The position numbers were made by a program, and so were the translations under genes. Positions 1 to 10,458 of a stretch of DNA of 64,000 bases are shown here, piece by piece. This DNA is from Xiphydria camelus (lineage: Eukaryota > Arthropoda > Insecta > Hymenoptera > Xiphydriidae): positions 10,694,607-10,758,606 of the forward strand of contig OY783194.1 of the NCBI GenBank assembly GCA_963678675.1. The letters are read 5' to 3'. The number at the start of each line of letters is the position of its first letter. Within the stretch, counting starts at the first letter, position 1. The notes beneath the pieces are model-generated. The model had not been told where the DNA came from, did no database searches, and saw nothing but the letters and a program-made list of their open reading frames with translations.

Positions 1-243
1 GCATATGCGCGTCTCGAAGGCTGAATTTATATTTATGGGAGGTCAACCCTGGACGATAACGGAGGGCAAAGGGTGCTCATGTCCTCCCGCGAGTCTAGTG
101 AAAGTTGGGAATTATTCGCGGAGCCCTGCGCGTGCCAAAACAATAAATAATGACTTCACTCCCATAAGACTCTGTAGCGGTAGTATACTCATTTCAGCCA
201 TATTGGATTTTTCGAACTAAGCTCCTCCCCCATGTCAGATCCC
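1..243 (+). repeat. Terminal part of a dispersed repeat (family R4)
   Basis: This stretch is the inner and right-hand end of a repeat that recurs at 44864-45419 (inverted) and 56333-57832. Shared landmarks are GCGCGTCTCGAAGGCTGAAT, the GGGAGGTCAACC block and the terminal CATGTCAGATCCCAA. The two complete copies have matching inverted termini beginning TTGGGATCTGACATG, so this is probably the truncated third copy of a non-autonomous DNA element. A 71-residue open frame here is not conserved between copies and is not called as a gene. Confidence 0.75.
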
Positions 244-500
244 AATACTGTTTTATCTGTCAGTTATGAACACTGTCTTGAAGCATTCCGATTGGTTTAA
301 TTTCCGCAAAAGAACGCGGGCTTTTCAAAGCTCCCTCAAATTAAAACTCATGCATTAGAAATCCTCGTCGTTGGCATATTTCTTTCTTTATGCGTATATT
401 CCTGTAGAAGGTAGGTCACTCGAGGAATGAGATAGGGTAGGTAGGGAGAAGAGGGGATGCTGCGACGTTCTCATGGCCCGAGAATAGCGAGAGGCTCATC

Positions 501-892
501 TTACGGTCCCTTCGCGGAAAACTCTCGCCAGCGCAGGACGAAATGTTCTTCCCGTGGTAAAACTCTGTACGTTCTTCTTTCGTGTTGTACGAATTCAACA
601 ATTTCTTCATCGTCGCTAATTTCCAAAAAATCTCCAATATTATCTCAAATATTATCCATTTTAGACTGTACACAAACACAAAACCAGAGAGAATTCTAAC
701 CTATAAATTGCGATAACTGCCAGTTTATTCAGTATCTGGCACCAGTACCTTCCAGTTAAATTTACTTCCAGTTATCTTAATTTAAGTTCTTAGTAAACGT
801 TAGTTGTATATTGATAAACAGTTTAGCTACCACTTTAATTTTATTCACCAGTTAAGACATTTAACTGGACATTGATAAACCGGCCCTCAGAG
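501..892 (-). pseudogene. PIF/Harbinger-like element, 5' end with decayed N-terminal ORF
   Basis: Read on the minus strand, the block begins at 892 with GGGCCGGTTTATCAATGTCC, a classic PIF/Harbinger terminal sequence. It then runs through about 230 bp of leader to an ATG at 657-659. The reading frame to 501 encodes an acidic patch (EISDDEEIVEFV) followed by a basic one (HERRTYRVLPREEHF), a layout typical of the start of Harbinger transposases. There is an in-frame stop at codon 5 and a second stop at 501, so it is dead. No second terminus or DDE domain is visible. The longer open frame at 416-679 in another frame appears to be a shadow of this. Family assignment is inference from the TIR and composition. 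Confidence 0.45.
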
Positions 893-1468
893 ACTCTGAA
901 AATAACTCTAAAAAATTTAAAGAATTAACACTTCAGAGCGCAGATCAGAAAAGTGTAGAAAACTTTAAAAATTGTCAGAAATAATATTATGCGATATTTT
1001 TCTGAATATTTTTTTGTTTCTTCTGATTATGTCTGAAACTTTCCAAGTTTCTCTAAAGAATTTTGGAAATGTATAGGCCATTTAACACTTCAGAGTAATT
1101 CATTTAAATTTAGAGGAATGGAGAAAAAAATAGCAAACGATTTTTCTTTGAGAATATCTGCTTTCTTTTTGATTATTTCAGAATGTTTCTGAGTTTCTCT
1201 GTATAAGTGTGATGACCTGTAGGAGGATCCAACGCTTAAAAGTGATGTAGGAAAATGTGAAGAAATTCAAAAATAATATATCGAACGCGACGTTTCTTTG
1301 ACAATCTCGGGTTTTATCTCATTATTTCTAAGAATTTCTTATATTTCCGCAATTTCACGCTGCAAGAAATGTAAACTTCTTATTATGGATATATTTTTAT
1401 ATATCCATAACAATCTTCAGAAAAAGCTTCCGAGCAACTGAGCTTCTGAAAAAAAATTTCAGAATATA
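893..1468. other. Low-complexity AT-rich background, no gene seen
   Basis: Noncoding sequence composed largely of shuffled words such as TTTCAGA, TTTCTGA, AGAAATTT and GAATTTC. Similar texture continues at 2748-3085, 3693-4180 and 7755-8180. It looks like old degenerate repeat DNA into which the elements at 1469-2745 and 3089-3689 landed. Confidence 0.5.
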
Positions 1469-2745
1469 CCGGGTGTTCTCAAATCTCTGACCCAGAGGAA
1501 AAGCCTGTTCATTAAAAAATTACGAACACAATGCAATTGATTTTATTGAAATCTGTTAAGAATTTACGGAGAAATTAATTATTAAAAAGTAATTAATATT
1601 TTGAATTTATTCGGCATTGACGACGTCATATCAAGGCTCATAAAGATAATGTTTATAATAACGATAGCAATATCTTCATGAGCCTTGATGACGTCATCAA
1701 TGCCGACTAAATTCAAAATATTAATTACTTTTTAACCTTCCGCGACTGGCGCGCGGACTCTCAGTCCGTTTGCCATTTACTACTAAGCCCTCCATTCCTC
1801 GAATTGGGGCGTTTGAGTATTCTTCGAGCGTCATATTAGTAGTATTCCCTGAGAGTTTGAAGTGGGAGGTTGTTTTTGTTTTAGTATAACAAACGAACGC
1901 GGAGCAAGAGTCCGCAGCCAGTAGTCAATCCCATTTTTGACCTGTGTATTAATATTTGTGTTTTAAACATTTTTTAGGGTAAGTAACACAGTTTTTGTTT
2001 TATTGTGTAATGTAAACCTTTTTTATGAGTCTTGTGGCAAATTAAAAATGGCGGCGCCAACACGGCAGACAAATTTTCTTGTTTGCAACCTTATTTGATT
2101 TAATATTGTTGTCTGGAGTGTCCGGAGATGATTATGAACTTTCTGTCAAAATTTAGAAATTAAAATGGCGGTGTCACATGCGAGACGAATTATTGTACCT
2201 ATTTACGGTCCCGTTTGAAGTTACTGCGACAGGAAAAAAATCGACCAACGCGTTTTGTTGCATAACACGTGGGAAGTTTTTGTGTTTGGAGCATTTGACA
2301 TCTATATGCTCGAAATGTCACACCGAACAATCTGAAGTTTAAATGAGTTATTCTGTGCATTTTTAAATAAAAGCATGCATTTTAGGTTTTCTAAATAGGT
2401 AGCTAGTTTTAGATCGTTTTTTTTGTTAATTTTTAATGGTGCTACAAAAAATGTTCCTGTTCGTTTTTAACCTGCAAAATAAATTTTGTTTATTTATTTT
2501 TAATGTTTCATTATAAATAAACAATTATAATTGCAAACAGATCTGCAATTGCCCTAAATCTAGTATGCGGAGTCACAGTCCGCAGCCAGTCATGGATCAC
2601 AAAAATATTGCGCCAGTCGTGGAAGGTTAATAATTAATTTCTCTGTAAATTCTTAATGGAATTCAATAAAATCAATTGCATTATGTTCGTAATTTTTTAA
2701 TGAACATAGGGTTTTCCTCTGGGTCAGAGGTTTGAGAACACCCTG
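1469..2745. mobile_element. TA-site foldback MITE, interrupted
   Basis: Left end CCGGGTGTTCTCAAA and right end TTTGAGAACACCCTG are inverted copies flanked by TA on each side (1467-1468, 2746-2747), as in Tc1/mariner-type MITEs. With the insert at 1736-2626 removed, the element is about 385 bp and almost entirely palindromic: one arm covers about 1470-1590 and the other 2628-2745, with a second inner hairpin built around GACGACGTCAT/ATGACGTCATC at 1618-1705. No coding capacity. A related terminus (CAGGGTGTTC) ends the MITE at 33855-34324. Confidence 0.85.
1736..2626. mobile_element. piggyBac-type MITE inserted at TTAA
   Basis: An 891-bp insertion flanked by TTAA on both sides (1732-1735 and 2627-2630). 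The termini are CCTTCCGCGACTGGCGC and, inverted, CCTTCCACGACTGGCGC, one mismatch in 17. Subterminal copies of GTCCGCAGCCAGT occur near both ends (about 1911 and 2580). It sits in the arm of the 1469-2745 foldback, whose other arm shows the uninterrupted sequence. No transposase ORF is present, so it depends on a piggyBac enzyme in trans. Confidence 0.85.
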
Positions 2746-2747
2746 TA

Positions 2748-3085
2748 AAGTAAGTACCAGACAATTGTGTACTGACAATGAGATGCATTCGATTTGCTTT
2801 CGTCCGAATATATTTATCCGGTACTAAATAATAGTTCAACAGACTTTTTTGGAATTTTTCAGAGTTTTCAACATTTTATAAAGTAAGGTATTTTCAGGTA
2901 ATTTCAGAAGTCAAAAACATGAATTTTGTCTAAACCCTACTCATATGTTAATTATTTTCTGTTCAAAATTCAAAGAAAGTCTGATAAATTATAAGCAATG
3001 GTTAAAGTAAATTTAGAGATGTTCAACCTTTCAGAGAAATTACTAGAGAAATATTTACAATAGGGTGGTCGCTGACATTTTCTGA
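2748..3085. other. Low-complexity AT-rich background
   Basis: Continuation of the TTTCAGA/TTTCTGA-rich background between two foldback elements. I see no gene, RNA or regulatory element. Confidence 0.4.
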
Positions 3086-3088
3086 TAA

Positions 3089-3689
3089 CACAGGTTTACA
3101 AAAAAAAAAGTCCAGACTATTTGACCGGACCATGGTATTCCAAGGTATTTTTGCGTCCTGAATCCGATCCCGAGGTCATCTGAGCCACATCACGTCAGAA
3201 AAACGAGATTTCGAAATAAATAAATAAGGAAATGGGACTGCCCTGAGCAGCACCCAGAGCATGACTCCAAGGTTCTAAGGCCATTAGGATCAGTGCTGGG
3301 TCTACTGTCAATATGTCACAGTGAACGGATCGCCGGAATTGGATGCCTTGACAGGGAGATCGTAATCCGCGAGATACAACGATCACGGCAACATTTTATC
3401 CACTGGGGTGGTTCTGTGATAGTCCCGGTTGAGATTTAGGACTCCATTCCAATGTTTGGAAGGTATTCAAGAACTAAACAGCTACCCTCCAACTCAACAG
3501 GTCGCTTGAGAAATTGTCCCGGGTCCAGTTCCAAAAAATGGTCATTTTAACCTCTAAATGACCTTGAAATCTCGTTTTCCTGACGTGATGGGGCTCAGAT
3601 GACCTCGGGATCGGATTCAGGACGCAAAAATACCTCGGATTACCATGGTTCGGTCAAATAGTCCGGACTTTTTTTGTTGTAAACCTGTG
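3089..3689. mobile_element. Foldback MITE with TAA target duplication
   Basis: Termini CACAGGTTTACAA and TTGTAAACCTGTG are inverted and flanked by TAA (3086-3088 and 3690-3692). The arms are about 120 bp (roughly 3089-3215 and 3565-3689) and share the words ACCATGGT, CTGAATCCGATCCCGAGG and CATCACGTCAG in opposite orientation. The centre (3216-3564) is noncoding. A three-base TAA duplication fits PIF/Harbinger or Academ-like families; the terminus does not decide between them. Confidence 0.75.
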
Positions 3690-3692
3690 TAA

Positions 3693-4750
3693 TCTCTAGA
3701 ATCGGGAAAACTGCCTGAGAAACTGATAAATTAACTTGTAAATTTCGAAAATATAATAATTTCCAGTCTTTCAGGTTTTCAAAGAAATTTGCACATAAAC
3801 ATTTTCAGTAGTTCGATTACTCACATTCTCCGAGATTCTCGTTGATAAGACAAATTGTTATTAGTAAAAGTAATTCGATATGTTAAAAAAAACCTCTGCA
3901 AAACTAATGAAATTTTACTCTGATTTTCTTTAAAATCCGTAAGGAAATTTTAAAAATTCACAATTTTCAGATAAATTCAGTTGAATGAAAAAATTTAAAA
4001 TTCCAATTTTTTCAGGTGGAAGAAATCAGAGATTTTCAGAGTTCGAATTTTTTCCCAGAAAATATCTATTGCTCTGCAACAATCAGACAAATCCTGAAAA
4101 AGTATTTGTTCATAAATTTCAGGTAAATTTTTTTCACCAAGGCTTGATAATTCTGAAGAAAAAGATAGGTTAATAACTTTAAAAAAAAAAGAAAATGAAA
4201 AAGAAATTACCTTGAGATAAAGATCTTTCTTTCAGTAAATTTGGCCTTAAACTTTAATAAGAAGCACATTTACTTTTCACGTTTTGTAATGGAAATTTCT
4301 ATGTATTTTCCAGTTCATGGAAGATATTTAGATGTTCTGTTTCAAACGCCTCACCCTGTATAACAGCAATCAGACATAATGGCTAGGTGTCTTAATTCTT
4401 TTGCTTCCACGTATAAGATTTCATATGCTTTGAGCAATAATCCAAACAGTCTGCATCTTGTTAATATACCTAGCTGGATATATCGAAATATAATTGGAGG
4501 TATGGACGCTGGTCCAAATGTTGCAGAAATATGTTACCGGACAAAATGAAATGATCTAATTAAAGCTGTTTCAAACATTTAATCAAATTTCTGAAAAATG
4601 ATCGAAAATTGCATATGCATTAAGATTTTTTCTATGCTAAAAGAAACATACAATTGCAGTACCTTTTGAATCTTTCAAACTGCTGAAAACTTGTTAATCA
4701 ATATAACGATGTACGGATCTTAACGTTTAAGGATACCCCTAGAAGAGAAC
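3693..4750. other. Noncoding; low complexity then unique intronic sequence
   Basis: 3693-4180 has the same TTTCAGA-rich texture as the flanks of the preceding element. 4181-4750 is AT-rich sequence downstream of the YOD1 exon 1 splice donor and therefore probably YOD1 intron 1. I looked on the minus strand for the rest of the OTU domain and did not see it. Confidence 0.4.
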
Positions 4751-4762
4751 ATTAAAACATAC

Positions 4763-5156
4763 CGTTCAACACATAACCGACGCTAGTAAAGAGGCACGAG
4801 TTATCGGCAGGTACAACTTTCTTCATCAGAATACCCGGATTCTTCAAGAAACTCTCCTCGTCTATAATATGAGAACGTTGCGTCTCTTCCGCCTCCTGTT
4901 CTCCGTTATACAGCTCCTTCTCTTCTACGATGAGGGTATTGCTGGATATTATACCATTTTCTTCCAGCAAGGAATTTTCTTTACGGAGATCCAGCGCTTT
5001 TGGTGGAAATCCTCCGAGCACGTGGAGCGATTTGGCAGATATTCCCGTCGCACTAGCGAGGGCATTTTTCAGTTCGGATATCTTACTTTTCGGAGTCAAT
5101 CCGGTTACGATATTTTGACCTGATTTTGTTTTGATCTTCAAGACGAATTCCGTCAT
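4763..5156 (-). CDS. YOD1: YOD1/OTU1-type ubiquitin thioesterase, exon 1
   Basis: First coding exon of a deubiquitinase of the OTU1/YOD1 family, which works with p97/VCP in ER-associated degradation and endolysosomal quality control (established for the family). The start codon at 5156 opens MTEFVLKIKTKSGQ, and residues 1-75 form a UBX-like beta-grasp domain. An acidic linker (about 78-100) follows, then the opening of the OTU catalytic domain, VPADNSCLFTSVGYVLNG, at about 115-132; it carries the catalytic aspartate and cysteine in the D-x-x-C arrangement. The frame reaches a good splice donor (minus strand G|GTATGT, GT at 4762-4761) right after YVLNG, so the extra residues before the next stop are intron read-through. 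The remaining exons, with the catalytic histidine and C-terminal C2H2 finger of the family, were not found and presumably lie beyond position 1. The gene is divergent from TPK1. Confidence 0.9.
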
Positions 5157-5441
5157 CGTATGGGCGACTTTAAACGTCTTTACGGAAGAATAGAATTACT
5201 ATACCAAATAGTAGCACAAATTATACGGTTGCGAAAAATCTATCATATCACAATTCGCTGTAGCTCCTTTTCATATTCACATCTGTACACTTTAAAAATA
5301 TCTATCTTTTTATATCTTACGCTTTAAAGATGGTAAATGCGCATGCAAACGCGCATCTCCTACGCGACAGATAAAGCGCCATCTGTGGGTTACATGCTCA
5401 ATCATTACAGTCACTCGACCAACACCACAGAACGAGCCCAT

Positions 5442-6086
5442 CAGGCCCTTGCACACTGGACGCGTCAAGCGCCAAGCGTCGAGCAGCAACCAATGAGCGC
5501 AGAGATGTTTCGTACGTGACGCTTGACGCTTCCCAAAAATTGAACGGTGTTGGATTTTGGGCTAGCAGCGAGCAGCGGCCTAGTTACACCCGTGCTCACA
5601 GATTCTGTCGCTGGTGACTTTTTTAAATGTTATTTTTAAACGTACTAACCAATGAACAATTAATTCTCATACCCTCATTATCTACGGTGGCGTCTACTCT
5701 CGTTAATGAGAGCATGAGGATTATTAATCATTGGTTAGTACATTTAAAAATAACATTTTAAAAAGTCACCAGCGACAGAAGCCGTGAGCGCCGTGAGCAT
5801 GGATGTACAAACTAGCCTAACCTCGCATTTGGTTCAGATTGGATTTGATATTTTACGTCGATTAACATTTCATGTGTAAAAATGGAAAAAGAACAATCAG
5901 CGATGGAGATATAAAATTGCCAAAATGATTAATTTTCGTTTCCATGCGAAGTGATCTACCTTATTTCAAGGTGTAGTTTTGGCACGCTGAAGCGATCAGT
6001 GTGAATGGTCACCAATCCAAGCAGCAAGCAGCAAGCACTCGCTGCTCGACGCTTGGAACTTGACGCGTCATGTGTAAAAGGGCCTA
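5442..6086. mobile_element. hAT-like MITE between YOD1 and TPK1
   Basis: The left end CAGGCCCTTGCACACTGGAC is matched, inverted, by the right end (AGGCCCTTTTACACATGAC). The arms continue through GACGCGTCAAG and CCAAGCGTCGAGCAGC, giving about 46-bp TIRs. The CAGGCCC terminus is of hAT type. I cannot see a preserved 8-bp duplication (left flank GAGCCCAT). It contains a second, nested foldback at 5605-5778. Overlapping open frames (5337-5519, 5956-6276) are produced by the TIRs and are not genes. Confidence 0.7.
5605..5778. mobile_element. Small foldback MITE (family M1), copy 1
   Basis: Termini CTGTCGCTGGTGACTTTTTT and, inverted, AAAAAGTCACCAGCGACAG enclose two arms that also share ACGTACTAACCAATGA and TTAATTCTCAT-like words. 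A second copy is at 42589-42764 with the same termini and internal GTAGACGCCAC. No coding capacity. The element sits inside the hAT-like MITE 5442-6086. Confidence 0.8.
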
Positions 6087-6560
6087 TCGTCTTGCGGTCG
6101 GAGCAGACGAATAGGATAGCATTCCTCATTCTTTGATTCTCTATTGGTCGATTTATGTCACTGAGCTGACGAATAGAGCCAGTGGGTGTTTTCCATTTAC
6201 GATATACACTGGGTGCTTTCCTTTTACTGACAAAAGTCGACACGAGTCGACTCGAGTCGCCGAAAGTGCTTTCCATTTAGTTTGTGTCGCCGTGAGTCGG
6301 CGACACGAGTCACCTCAAATAGACTCCGCTAGAGAGCTGAGTTCACTCTGAGTTTGAGTGTAAAAGGAGCGAAAGTTTGAATGAACGGGGCGAAGGAAAA
6401 ATATATAATGGAAAGTTAATGCAAAGTCTGATTGTAGAAAATGAAGGTAGGTGAAAAATGTAATTATTTGCAGTAATCTGTAGATATTACAGATATTAGA
6501 TCCGTAGATTTTAGTTATTCATTCTTAAATACCAGGTCGATTGTACATGTCCGTACAGGT

Positions 6561-6831
6561 TAGCACCATTTTGTACACACATTCATCTGAAATGCTGAAT
6601 GCGTGAAATAAATAAATGAATAATCTTTCAAAAAGTGTAAGATTTTACATATATACTTTAAAAATGTGTATTTTTTTAAGCGAGTCACATTTGAGGTTAG
6701 CATTATTTTGTATACACATTCATCTGAAATGCTGAATGCGTGAAATAAATAAATTTTACACTATTTACTTACATTAATAATCTTTCCAAAAATGTAAGAT
6801 TTTACATATATACCTACTTAAAAAATGTATA
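6561..6831. repeat. 136-bp direct duplication
   Basis: Two adjacent copies (about 6561-6675 and 6697-6831) share CACATTCATCTGAAATGCTG, AATGCGTGAAATAAATAAAT and GTAAGATTTTACATATATAC in the same order and orientation, with small indels. Lies inside the 6180-7128 element. Confidence 0.8.
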
Positions 6832-6904
6832 TTAATAATGAGTATTACTATTATGTTTGAAAACGTTTTATACTTACGTTTTATACTGTAGCTAATTCAA
6901 AGAT

Positions 6905-6944
6905 TTTATGAATATACTTATGCTATAAGTATATTCATAAAATT
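6905..6944. repeat. Perfect short hairpin
   Basis: TTTTATGAATATACTTATG is followed at once by its inverse (CTATAAGTATATTCATAAAA), an 18-bp stem with almost no loop. Probably a degenerate feature of the surrounding element; no function assigned. Confidence 0.7.
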
Positions 6945-7128
6945 GCTATAAATGTGAATTGCTATAAATGTGACTTCGCGGGTTTTGCATCTAGGTATAC
7001 CCCTCCAGTCCTAAATTAGTATAGAAAATATTCGAATTTACCGCTTTACTAGCATTGAGAGTCGACACTAGTCGACACGAGTCGACACAAAAGTCGCTGG
7101 GAGTCGTGTAAATGGAAAGCACCCACTG

Positions 7129-7414
7129 TGTCGTACTTTCCATTGGAGCAGACCAATGATTTTAGTGTCGGTCAATGGAATACCTACATAATCAAGTTTT
7201 AATTTCGCTCGACCTCACTGAAAATGTTATAAAATTGAATTAAGATTTTCATAAAAATTTTAATTAATTTCTCGTGACGATTATCTCTGCAAGATGAGTT
7301 TGTCCAATGACAGCGGAGCGACAAAAAGTACTGGATAAAACTATCGTTGTTTACATTCTGCTTCGTACACGTGCGCGGTCAAATATTTAACCTCACTTTT
7401 TTGATACCTTGCAG
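7129..7414 (+). promoter_or_regulatory. Region upstream of TPK1 coding exon (5' UTR / intron / promoter)
   Basis: Unique sequence between the last upstream transposon and the TPK1 coding exon. It ends with a polypyrimidine stretch and acceptor (TTTTTTGATACCTTGCAG) at 7397-7414, so at least part of it is likely intron behind a 5' UTR exon. A short upstream frame starting at 7292 (MSLSND...) ends after 14 codons. I cannot place the transcription start. Confidence 0.35.
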
Positions 7415-7588
7415 GCTCTATGACTTCCGATCAAATATTGGCTACGGAACAAAGAGCGATGCTGAATCAAATGTCATGGGATCCGCTCAAAATACTTCAG
7501 CATTCCCCGGATCACAAATTTGCCGTAGTGGTGTTGAACCAACCGATTTTGTGGGAACAGAATTTAATGCTCGAGATATGGAAGAATG
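7415..7588 (+). CDS. TPK1: Thiamin pyrophosphokinase, first coding exon
   Basis: TPK transfers pyrophosphate from ATP to thiamin to make the cofactor thiamin diphosphate, as a cytosolic homodimer (established for the family). The exon follows an acceptor at 7413-7414; its ATG is at 7420. It encodes 56 residues beginning MTSDQILATEQ, ending EIWKN plus one base. KFAVVVLNQPILWEQN at residues 33-48 matches the first beta strand and conserved LNQP motif of animal TPK1. The donor is G|GTTTGTG at 7588/7589. Joining to the exon at 57967 gives ...IWKN-A-QITVTVDGG, aligning with the family's LWNKA...ADGG segment with phase preserved. The long open frame over this region in another frame is a shadow. 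Confidence 0.88.
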
Positions 7589-7754
7589 GTTTGTGAAGTA
7601 CCCCAGTAAATATGTAAAACGATATATTTAATCGCGCAAGAGAGAGAAAGACGTATACTATCTGTACGCGTGCCTGATATAATACCTTCTTTCGTAAGAC
7701 CTTTTCCGTCTGTGCACATTGGATGTAAAGCTAGCAGAATCATTTAGGTTTCGA

Positions 7755-8180
7755 GCACCCTAGTGGAAAAATTTCTGAGAAATTTCTTAGAAATCTTCAT
7801 AAAATGCCAAGTATTTTTCAGAAAGCTTTGTAAAATGTCAAATATTTTTCAAAAAATTCTGTACAGTTTCATATATATATTCTTCAGAAATTGTATAATA
7901 AAATTTTTGAAGTTTAAAAAAGAATATTGTAATTTTTAACGTTTTTCATCAAGTTTGTAAATTTTTAAGAATTTTGCCATTTTATTTAGATTATTTCAAC
8001 GTTTTCGGATAGTTTTACGAGTTTCTGAGATTACACAGAATTTTCACAAACATATTTTCTAAGAGTCTGTGAAAATCCTAGAATTTCTCTGAAAATATTT
8101 TCTGATAAAATCTTATAAATTTCTAATAATTGCTTAGAATATTTCACGATTTTCTTGCTAATTTTGAAACATTCTGAATA
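7755..8180. other. Low-complexity AT-rich stretch
   Basis: Same TTTCTGAGAAATTT/AGAAATTTT word texture as 893-4180. No ORF or structured element. 8181-8488 is also noncoding, with nothing recognised. Confidence 0.4.
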
Positions 8181-8489
8181 AAAATTTATACACATCTACA
8201 TTCCATTCGATCGTATATTAATATAATTGCTTTTTTGATTTACCCACAAGATAGCCATAAAAAGTACATAGGTATATGCTTTCTAAGTATTGGTGAATGA
8301 CTGGAACTGCAAGTATGCTCTCTCTTATAATAGTAGTAATTCCTCTCTTCCCCACTAATAGATCAAAAACAGCAACTATGATAACATTATATCGCGTCGG
8401 ATTTAAAATGTGTATGGATTTGTTGAAATCAAAAAAGCAGATCCGAATTCATAAGAAAATTTAATTTAATTTCCTGACGTTACATACTA

Positions 8490-9019
8490 TTGGGTTGGTA
8501 AAAAAGTCTTGCAACAATGAAACTCATTGTTTTAATACATCATAAGATTTTATTTAAAAAAGTTTAATTACAATATAATCACCATTAAGCTCTAACTCTT
8601 GCCCAACATTCAGGCAAACTCTAATGCCTTTCAACCAGAACTCTTGATATTTGGAGGTAAAAAGTTCTTGGAGTGTAATTTTGAGGTCCTCATCATGAAA
8701 ATTTTATCATGTAAAGTATTTTTAAGAGCTCTAAATAAATACAATACGATGTTAGTCTTAAAAATTCTGTACATATTGTCGGCTGCTGCTCTGGCAGAAT
8801 GCCCTTGTAAGAATCCATAATAAGCAATTGCTCGAAGCGCACCATGATCCATATTGCCTACTACTGCGTACCCGCTACAAGCGCTCGTAATTTATACCTT
8901 TGTAGTATGATGCTTCTCAAACATTCTAGCAGTTTCTATTCTAGAATATTCCCGAACATCTTTATTAAAAATAATACAGTTGAACAAAAAACTGTTGCAT
9001 TAATTTTTTAGCAACCCAA
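8490..9019 (-). mobile_element. Mariner-like element remnant
   Basis: Ends TTGGGTTGGTAAAAAAGT and, inverted, TTGGGTTGCTAAAAAATT are flanked by TA (8488-8489, 9020-9021); these are typical mariner TIRs. On the minus strand the segment 8852-8631 encodes a decayed N-terminal helix-turn-helix (LRAIAYYGFLQGHSARAAAD...), with the family pattern of a short helix, G-x-S-A-x-x-A-A and a second helix. At 530 bp it is well below the 1.3 kb of an intact mariner, and the catalytic DD34D part is absent. Confidence 0.8.
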
Positions 9020-9167
9020 TACATACTTGTAGTCATGATGAGAAAACATATGCTCATAAGATAGGATGACATTTATTTTTGTATTGTAATTTAATTTATC
9101 AATAGCAACTTCAATTTTTCATTAGCAAATTTAATTGGACTGCATCAGTGTGCACTGAGTACCATAT

Positions 9168-9527
9168 GTATCATCCCAAATTAAACAAGCAGTACCGACA
9201 TTGCCGAAACTTTACCGACGGTCAAGAATTTTATAGTTAGAGTTGGCTTGAGAAGAGTGCGCTGTGTGTGCTGCGTGAGAGCGAAAAGTGTCAAACGTCT
9301 GATTTTCCGATAGCTGTCAATTCGGAAAATCGAAGTATTGAATAATAGACGAAACACTTCGATCTATTGAATTAACAGCTATCGGGAAATCAGACGTTTG
9401 CCACTTTTCGCTCTCACGCAGCACACACAGCGCACTCTTCTTAAGCCAACTCTAACTATAAAATTCTTGACCGTCGGTAAAGTTTCGGCAATGTCGGTAT
9501 ATCTGCTTGTTTCATTTGGGATGATAC
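9168..9527. mobile_element. Foldback element (family FB), copy 1
   Basis: Two arms of about 165 bp: left begins GTATCATCCCAAATTAAACA, right ends with its inverse. Arms share CGACATTGCCGAAACTTTAC, TATAGTTAGAGTTGGCTT, GTGCGCTGTGTGTGCTGCGT and GTCTGATTTTCCGATAGCTG. Related arms occur in the elements at 46210-46832 and 47505-52547 (AGTTAGAGTGGGCTT, CTGTCAATTCGG, GATCGAAG). No coding capacity. Confidence 0.8.
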
Positions 9528-10458
9528 ATACGTAGTCCAGTCACATCGTACATTCAACCTTGCAATAATTAGGGTAAACCTAATTTTTTTATATGTTGTT
9601 AGGATCCACCTGGGTAGTATAAATCCAGATTTGCAACCCTGAAAAAGTTGTGCCACCTGAGATGTCGCCAAAAAACCGCGATATTTTTGGACTTTTTTCA
9701 ATTCTTTGCCAAAAAGACACTAAAGGGAACTTCTGATGAAAAAAGTCATTCTTACCTTTTCTAAAGTAGATAAAATTTTCTGCAATTTAAGCTCTAGCGG
9801 AGCTCGCTAGCACTCATAGATGATGAGATACAGCTTTGCAAAGATGACCATTTTTTTCTAATACGGGCAAACTTTAGCTTACGCTCTAGTTTCGAGTGAA
9901 ATATTTTCAAAAGTACTAATCCTACATAAAAATTTCAAAAAAATGAAACTAGAAAATTTAATTACCTTCCATTTAAAAAATGGCCAAAAACAAAGAAAGT
10001 CATAGTGAGATCGATAGAGGCCTAAGGCGAGGGGAGCGGGAGCGGGTAGGAGGGAAATAATTAAAAAGGCAAGCGGATGAAGGTCTTATATAACATTTTT
10101 ATAAAAAATGAGATCACTCTGTGGATGAAAGTGTTATGTCCGAATGTAACTTCTGGTAAATCTTTGATAGCTCTAATGCCATTCAAAACCCAGATATTAC
10201 ATGGAGTAAGTTTAATATTCCACATGTCTACTGTATGGAAGGCAGCCTACAAACTCAAATATCACAGAACTAACTTTTTGTTACACAACACTTTCATCCA
10301 CTTGCCTCTTCAATTATTACATTGGACAACAGTGATTTTGTTATTCGAACCAGACCAGGTGATTCTTATAGATTTATGTGCGCTAAAAACGAACCTGACT
10401 CTCAATGTTGCGACGTTGGTCGGGATTTCAAGATACTTGAGGTTAAATATACGAAGTG
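9528..10458. other. Noncoding intronic sequence
   Basis: No recognisable gene or element. An open frame of 159 codons beginning at 10077 runs into the tandem repeat that follows, has no similarity I recognise and starts with a non-ATG codon context; it is not called. Purine-rich patch GAGGGGAGCGGGAGCGGGTAG at about 10028. Confidence 0.4.

Larger units (their letters stand above)
6180..7128. mobile_element. DNA-element with CAGTGGGTG termini and GTCGAC-rich ends
   Basis: Left end CAGTGGGTGTTTTCCATTTA is the inverse of right end TAAATGGAAAGCACCCACTG with one mismatch. A second tandem left-type end (CACTGGGTGCTTTCC) starts at about 6209. Just inside both ends are runs of GTCGACACGAGTCGAC-type words (6236-6312 and 7058-7105), which probably are the transposase-binding subterminal repeats. 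No ORF of transposase type. I see no clear target duplication. The element occupies the space immediately upstream of the TPK1 start exon. Confidence 0.7.

Noticed and set aside
240..4750. Remaining YOD1 exons (OTU domain C-terminal part)
   Set aside because: Scanned on the minus strand for the OTU core and terminal histidine region; nothing seen, so none is annotated.
7347..7631. 94-codon frame over the TPK1 exon
   Set aside because: Shadow frame. The TPK1 frame beginning at 7420 has the family motifs and a splice donor.
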